NCBI GenBank assembly: GCA_029862285.1
Contig: JAOTXR010000059.1
Span: 1-8,829, forward strand
Source of the DNA: Gammaproteobacteria bacterium
GTDB lineage: Bacteria; Pseudomonadota; Gammaproteobacteria; Steroidobacterales; JABDKV01
DNA length: 8,829 nucleotides
Direction of reading: 5' to 3'
Shown: positions 5,655 through 8,829 of the stretch, piece by piece
Position numbering within the stretch: position 1 is the stretch's first letter
How the letters are laid out: the number at the start of each line of letters is the position of its first letter
The notes under the pieces: generated by a model
The model's input: only the letters and a program-made list of their open reading frames with translations
Told to the model about the DNA's origin: nothing
Database searches by the model: none
Made by a program: the position numbers and the translations under genes

Positions 5655-6119
5655 TTACGCGACTGGCGTTTTTTCCCGCTTGCGGAAATAGAGCAATTTA
5701 TGGACCCGGCAACACACCTCGCCATCTCCCGTGCGCCACTCCAGCGTGTACTCCTTTTCCAACTTTGTTGTTTGCTCCAGCGTGCTACGCACAAACGCCA
5801 ATTCGTGATCGGTAATTTCGACATCGGCAAATAGCATTTCGCGACCGGGTTTCAGGTATTCGACCCGGCCGGATTTATCCCAGACGATGTAGTCTTTGCC
5901 GAGCAGTCGGATGAACATTACCATCAGGATTCCATCGAGCGCGCTGTACATGGTCCCGCCGTATATCGTGCCGACGTAGTTCCTGGTCGATCTCTTCAGT
6001 GGCAGTTTGAGCCTGATCAGATGTTGGTCTTCAGAGATTTCAGTGATTCTTGCGCCGGTATTACGAAATACCGGGAAAAGATTGAACGTCCATCGCATGG
6101 CTGTCGTTTTCAGACTCAT
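5655..6119 (-). CDS. DUF4442 hotdog-fold protein, putative acyl-CoA thioesterase
   Basis: This 154-residue protein belongs to DUF4442, a branch of the hotdog superfamily that is distantly related to PaaI-type thioesterases. Visible family signatures are TGARITEIS (21-29), the strand HLIRLKLPL (33-41), TRNYVGTIYGGTMYSALDG (45-63) with the hotdog central helix, LLGKDYIVWDKSGRVEYLKPGR (72-93) and a C-terminal strand series ending CCRVHKLLYFRKR (136-148). Hotdog thioesterases act on acyl-CoA or acyl-carrier-protein esters as dimers or tetramers in the cytosol, but no DUF4442 activity is assigned here. The possible catalytic acid D62 in SALDG is only a position-based guess. It is the last gene of the minus-strand oxidoreductase operon, 11 bp after the flavoprotein stop. 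That suggests it handles the acyl-CoA product, which is an inference. No clear Shine-Dalgarno sequence precedes the ATG at 6119. Confidence 0.85.
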   Translation of the reverse strand: MSLKTTAMRWTFNLFPVFRNTGARITEISEDQHLIRLKLPLKRSTRNYVGTIYGGTMYSALDGILMVMFIRLLGKDYIVWDKSGRVEYLKPGREMLFADVEITDHELAFVRSTLEQTTKLEKEYTLEWRTGDGEVCCRVHKLLYFRKREKTPVA

Positions 6120-6130
6120 GGTGGTCGATG

Positions 6131-7510
6131 TTAGCCGCCGCGATTCAGCAATGCATACAGGGCACGCTCGATCCGGGCGCGCACATCGTCTTTACTCGCT
6201 GCTGGCTCGGCGCCGGGCGCCTCGACGACTTGTTCCGGTGCATGACCTTCCCGCAACAACCGCGGGTCGAGATGTGCAAGCGCGGCCAAAGCGGCATCTC
6301 TGGCCTGTGCCACGGTTTCCGGCAGCGCAACCGGTCCGCCGATATCCCCGGCCAGATAGATTCCCGGGCAGCTGCTCGCGCACGGTGTCTCGGACACCGG
6401 CCGCGCAACATAGCCGCTGCCGTCCAGGTCGACGCCAATAATCGGCGCCAGTTCCCCGAGTTTGTCCGGCGGCGCAAATTCGGTGCACAGAACGACCATG
6501 TCGTAGTCTGCTTCCGGCAAGTGGCTGCTCGCGAAATCAGCGTAAGAAACGTTGATCTTGTTATCCGAACCGGCTTCTATTTTCCGCAGCAGGCCCCAGC
6601 ACACATCTATATTCGCCGGCAACTGCTGCAATGCCGCCGGTTTGTCCGCCTCTGGCTGAGTAGTTATCAGCAAGACAATTCTTTCGATGTCCTGATCTGC
6701 AAGCTGTTGAATCTGGCTAATTACAGTGTATGCCGCAAGCTCAGTCAGCTCATCCAATATCAGGAGAATACTCTCCGGATACTCTTCGTTGGAAGGTTTG
6801 GCGACAAACCCCCCGGTTGGCCCCGGTGATATTAGCAATCGCTGCAGTTCTGCCGTGGTGACGATGTCGGGATGCGATCCATAGCCGTACTCTTTGAGGT
6901 TGCCACTATCGGCTTTCGCGCATCCCATCGCCAGTATTACAGCCCCGACGTGTTTTTCGTGGCGGACTTCGAGCGGCAGGTCGAAGTGAATACTGTCGTC
7001 GTCGCAGACTTCAATGCAGCGATTACATGGCAGGTAGTTGGGTGGCTTGTTGAGACAGCTGTCGATATCTATTACGAATTCGGACGGAATAGTCTGTGGC
7101 AACGGCGTGAATATCGCCTTTCGATAGGTCAGGCCAGCGTCGTATTCGTTAGCCGAAACAGAGGGGCAGACAACCTTACACCGATTGCAACGGGTGCAGG
7201 TGTCGGTGACAAAACGTGCGCGCTGGCGTATGGCTGTCTTGAAATTGCCTGGCCGGCCCTCGATATCCTCGAGATCAGCCAGCGTGATAATCTCGATGTT
7301 TTCCTGTGCTGCTACCCGCGTCAGCTTGGGAACAGCTGCACCGTCGATATCGTCAGCGACGGACGATTCATCTGTCATTGCCGCCGCGAGTGTGCCACCG
7401 ACAATCGCCTCATGCTCCACGACGGTAACGTGAGCACCGGCACTGGCACATTCCATTGCTGCGGTTAACCCGGCAATGCCGCCGCCTAGAACCAGGATGC
7501 GGTCCGTCAT
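6131..7510 (-). CDS. HdrA-like FAD-dependent oxidoreductase with two [4Fe-4S] sites
   Basis: This 459-residue flavoprotein is built like the core of heterodisulfide reductase subunit A. An N-terminal FAD Rossmann motif, VLGGGIAGLTAA (7-18), is followed by E32. An inserted diferredoxin segment has C105-x2-C108-x2-C111-x3-C115-P, the HdrA-typical linker YRKAIFTPLPQTIPSEFVID (129-148) and a second site at C152, C162, C165 and C169. The C-terminal FAD half has GIYLAGDIGGPVALPETVAQA (383-403). The CVGSR and C..CC segments usual in the middle of HdrA are missing, and there is no extra C-terminal ferredoxin domain. The final 45 residues are a linker and an amphipathic helix. Its ATG overlaps the gamma-subunit stop as ATGA, implying translational coupling. 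I infer that it takes electrons from the 2-oxoacid oxidoreductase and passes them to NAD(P)+ or another carrier, as the flavoprotein subunit of Azoarcus phenylglyoxylate:NAD+ oxidoreductase does. No separate NAD Rossmann motif is obvious. Confidence 0.85.
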   Translation of the reverse strand: MTDRILVLGGGIAGLTAAMECASAGAHVTVVEHEAIVGGTLAAAMTDESSVADDIDGAAVPKLTRVAAQENIEIITLADLEDIEGRPGNFKTAIRQRARFVTDTCTRCNRCKVVCPSVSANEYDAGLTYRKAIFTPLPQTIPSEFVIDIDSCLNKPPNYLPCNRCIEVCDDDSIHFDLPLEVRHEKHVGAVILAMGCAKADSGNLKEYGYGSHPDIVTTAELQRLLISPGPTGGFVAKPSNEEYPESILLILDELTELAAYTVISQIQQLADQDIERIVLLITTQPEADKPAALQQLPANIDVCWGLLRKIEAGSDNKINVSYADFASSHLPEADYDMVVLCTEFAPPDKLGELAPIIGVDLDGSGYVARPVSETPCASSCPGIYLAGDIGGPVALPETVAQARDAALAALAHLDPRLLREGHAPEQVVEAPGAEPAASKDDVRARIERALYALLNRGG

Positions 7511-8058
7511 TTGTCGGCGTCGGCCAGCTCGAAACCCGCTTCCAGCGCACGCAGGTCCAGATCCAGGTGTTGTTTTGCTACCGTACCGCGAATGGCTTCT
7601 TCCATCGACTTGCGACTCACAACGCCAGTCGCACCCAGCAAATAACCCAGCAAAACGATGTTCGCAGCCAGCTTGCTGCCGAGCTCTTTGGCAATTCGGG
7701 TCGCGGGAAGTCGGACGACGCCAGTATCATCGGCATGCGGTGTGACGAGGTCGGCCTCAATGATTAATAAACCATCCGGTTTTAGCTGTGGCCGAAAGCG
7801 CTCGTATGCCTCCTGAAACAGGGCGCAGAGAATGTCCGGACGAATCACGAAAGGATAGTCTACCGGCGTGTCGCCAATAATTACGTCGGCACGCGAGGCA
7901 CCGCCGCGTGCTTCCGGCCCATGCGTCTGCGTGAATACCGCTTCCCTGCCCTCGTAAATTGCCGCAGCTTTGCCCAACAGGCTGCCGGCCAATGCGATGC
8001 CCTGGCCACCGACGCCGCCAAAGCGAATCTCCGTGGTGCTGTCGGAAGAGGCAATCAT
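7507..8058 (-). CDS. korC: 2-oxoacid:acceptor oxidoreductase gamma subunit
   Basis: This is a stand-alone 183-residue gamma domain of the pyruvate/2-oxoacid:ferredoxin oxidoreductase family (EC 1.2.7.-). This subunit contributes to CoA binding and assembly. The glycine-rich start IRFGGVGGQGIALAGSLLGKA (11-31) is diagnostic, followed by TQTHGPEARGGASRADVII (43-61), where the SRADV segment is conserved, and AANIVLLGYLLGATGVVS (131-148). I chose the ATG at 8058. An upstream in-frame TTG at 8103 would overlap the beta gene and add non-homologous sequence. The start lacks a good Shine-Dalgarno sequence, but it lies 10 bp after the beta stop, so reinitiation or coupling is likely. Its stop overlaps the next start by four bases. 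The symbol korC is given by subunit type; whether the substrate is 2-oxoglutarate, a branched-chain oxoacid or something else is not decided by this subunit. Confidence 0.92.
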   Translation of the reverse strand: MIASSDSTTEIRFGGVGGQGIALAGSLLGKAAAIYEGREAVFTQTHGPEARGGASRADVIIGDTPVDYPFVIRPDILCALFQEAYERFRPQLKPDGLLIIEADLVTPHADDTGVVRLPATRIAKELGSKLAANIVLLGYLLGATGVVSRKSMEEAIRGTVAKQHLDLDLRALEAGFELADADK

Positions 8059-8068
8059 GAGTAAGGCA

Positions 8069-8829
8069 TCAGGCCATGAACGCCGGCCGCTCGATATCGA
8101 CAAAATTGCCCACAGTTATCTCCTGATCGTGGTCGATAATATCGATATCCAGATCCTCGAGGTTCTGTGCGCCATTGTCTATACGACAACGCTGACGATA
8201 TAACTCGATTTCGTCCAGACCCTCGCCCAGCTTGTTGCGTCGTCCGAAACTCGTAGGGCATGGTGAAAGCACTTCGGTGAAGCAGAATCCCTTTTTCTCC
8301 ATTGAGCGCAATACCGCATCGGTGAATTGCCGAACATGCAGGACGGTCCAGCGCGAGACGAACGAGGCACCGGCGGCTTTGGCCAGGTGTGGCAGATTGA
8401 ATGGTTGCTCGACCGCGCCCTGCGGCGCCGTCGTTCCTTTTGCACCGATAGGCGTTGTCGGCCCGACCTGTCCGCCGGTCATGCCGAAATTGAAATTGTT
8501 GATACAAATGACATTCAGGTTGGCGTTGCGGCGGGCAGCGTGAATCAAGTGGTTGCCACCTATCGCGGCGAGGTCGCCATCGCCACTAATCACGGTCACG
8601 ATCAGTTCCGGGTTGTGTACCGCTATGCCCAACGCGAAAGGCAATGCGCGGCCGTGGGTGGTGTGATACGAGTCGACATTGACATAGCCGGCGGCCCTGC
8701 CGCTGCAGCCGATCCCCGATACGCAAACATGCCGATCCTCTTCGATGCCAGACTCGTTGATGGCATGCACATAGCTGTGAATGACCGTGCCGATACCACA
8801 ACCGGCACAGAGAATATGCGGAAGCCGAT
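8069..8829 (-). CDS. korB: 2-oxoacid:ferredoxin oxidoreductase beta (TPP-binding) subunit, N terminus outside window
   Basis: The reading frame stays open to the right edge, giving 252 residues; the ATG at 8770 is internal, because conserved sequence continues upstream of it. The fragment opens with RLPHILCAGCGIGTVIH. C7 and C10 start the [4Fe-4S] ligand set completed by a Cys in SGIGCSG (C41) and C190 in LSPCPTSFGRRN. Thiamine pyrophosphate binding is shown by SGDGDLAAIGGNH (81-93) and NNFNFGMTGGQ (110-120). HTTHGRALPFALGI (55-68) is also typical of KorB. The enzyme oxidatively decarboxylates a 2-oxoacid with CoA, giving acyl-CoA, CO2 and two low-potential electrons. About 20-40 N-terminal residues are missing. 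The alpha subunit should be encoded just beyond the edge. KorB-type beta subunits act mostly on 2-oxoglutarate, but branched-chain or aryl 2-oxoacid enzymes look similar, so the symbol marks the subunit type only. Confidence 0.93.
   Translation of the reverse strand, partial: RLPHILCAGCGIGTVIHSYVHAINESGIEEDRHVCVSGIGCSGRAAGYVNVDSYHTTHGRALPFALGIAVHNPELIVTVISGDGDLAAIGGNHLIHAARRNANLNVICINNFNFGMTGGQVGPTTPIGAKGTTAPQGAVEQPFNLPHLAKAAGASFVSRWTVLHVRQFTDAVLRSMEKKGFCFTEVLSPCPTSFGRRNKLGEGLDEIELYRQRCRIDNGAQNLEDLDIDIIDHDQEITVGNFVDIERPAFMA

Noticed and set aside
5641..5655. AAATC-TGCAG-GATTT inverted repeat between convergent stops
   Set aside because: A 5-bp, AT-rich stem without a following T run is expected by chance.
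5657..5674. Possible intrinsic terminator for ybjQ: ACGC-GACTG-GCGT followed by six T
   Set aside because: The stem is only 4 bp and the element lies inside the 3' end of the convergent DUF4442 gene. It is too weak to call, although the T run is on the correct strand.
6128..7468. Plus-strand open frames of 233 and 198 codons opposite the flavoprotein gene
   Set aside because: Antisense shadows. The minus-strand protein has intact FAD and Fe-S motifs across the same bases.
8059..8103. TTG start at 8103 for the gamma subunit, adding 15 residues
   Set aside because: The added residues overlap the beta gene and do not resemble the family N terminus. The ATG at 8058 directly precedes the glycine-rich motif.

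Overview
The window looks like a moderately GC-rich proteobacterial chromosome segment, most likely gammaproteobacterial. CysH and YbjQ can be read almost word for word against their enterobacterial counterparts. The HIT, short-chain dehydrogenase (SDR), DUF4442 and PhoB-type proteins fit the same group. This assignment comes from remembered family sequences, not from a search. I see no tRNA, rRNA, CRISPR array, insertion sequence or phage gene, and every gene but the two cut by the window edges is intact. Coding density is high; the largest gap is 257 bp.

Layout, left to right. (1) The 5' part of a minus-strand CtlX-type amidinohydrolase runs off the left edge. (2) A plus-strand HinT-like HIT hydrolase converges on a minus-strand SDR oxidoreductase. 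The SDR lies downstream of, and perhaps in one transcript with, an orphan PhoB/OmpR-type response regulator. (3) A 257-bp divergent intergenic region carries three dyad-symmetric elements. (4) The plus strand then has a small helical protein of unknown function, a 434-residue Glu/Leu/Phe/Val-dehydrogenase homologue, cysH (PAPS reductase) and ybjQ. cysH has its own apparent promoter, followed immediately by two inverted repeats. (5) The right third is a tight minus-strand operon. Read 5' to 3' it encodes a 2-oxoacid:ferredoxin oxidoreductase beta subunit (N terminus beyond the right edge), the gamma subunit, an HdrA-like FAD/2x[4Fe-4S] flavoprotein and a DUF4442 hotdog-fold protein. The junctions are 10 bp, a 4-bp ATGA overlap and 11 bp.

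The best candidate for an under-described system is this last operon. A CoA-dependent 2-oxoacid oxidoreductase is wired to a dedicated, shortened HdrA-like flavoprotein and followed by a putative acyl-CoA-handling hotdog protein. The inferred route is 2-oxoacid + CoA to acyl-CoA + CO2, with electrons leaving through the beta-subunit cluster to the flavoprotein and then to NAD(P)+, a quinone or another carrier. The alpha subunit should lie just outside the window. The amino-acid dehydrogenase and CtlX elsewhere in the window would fit an amino-acid catabolism theme, since oxidative deamination yields 2-oxoacids, but they are in separate transcription units and the link is only inference.
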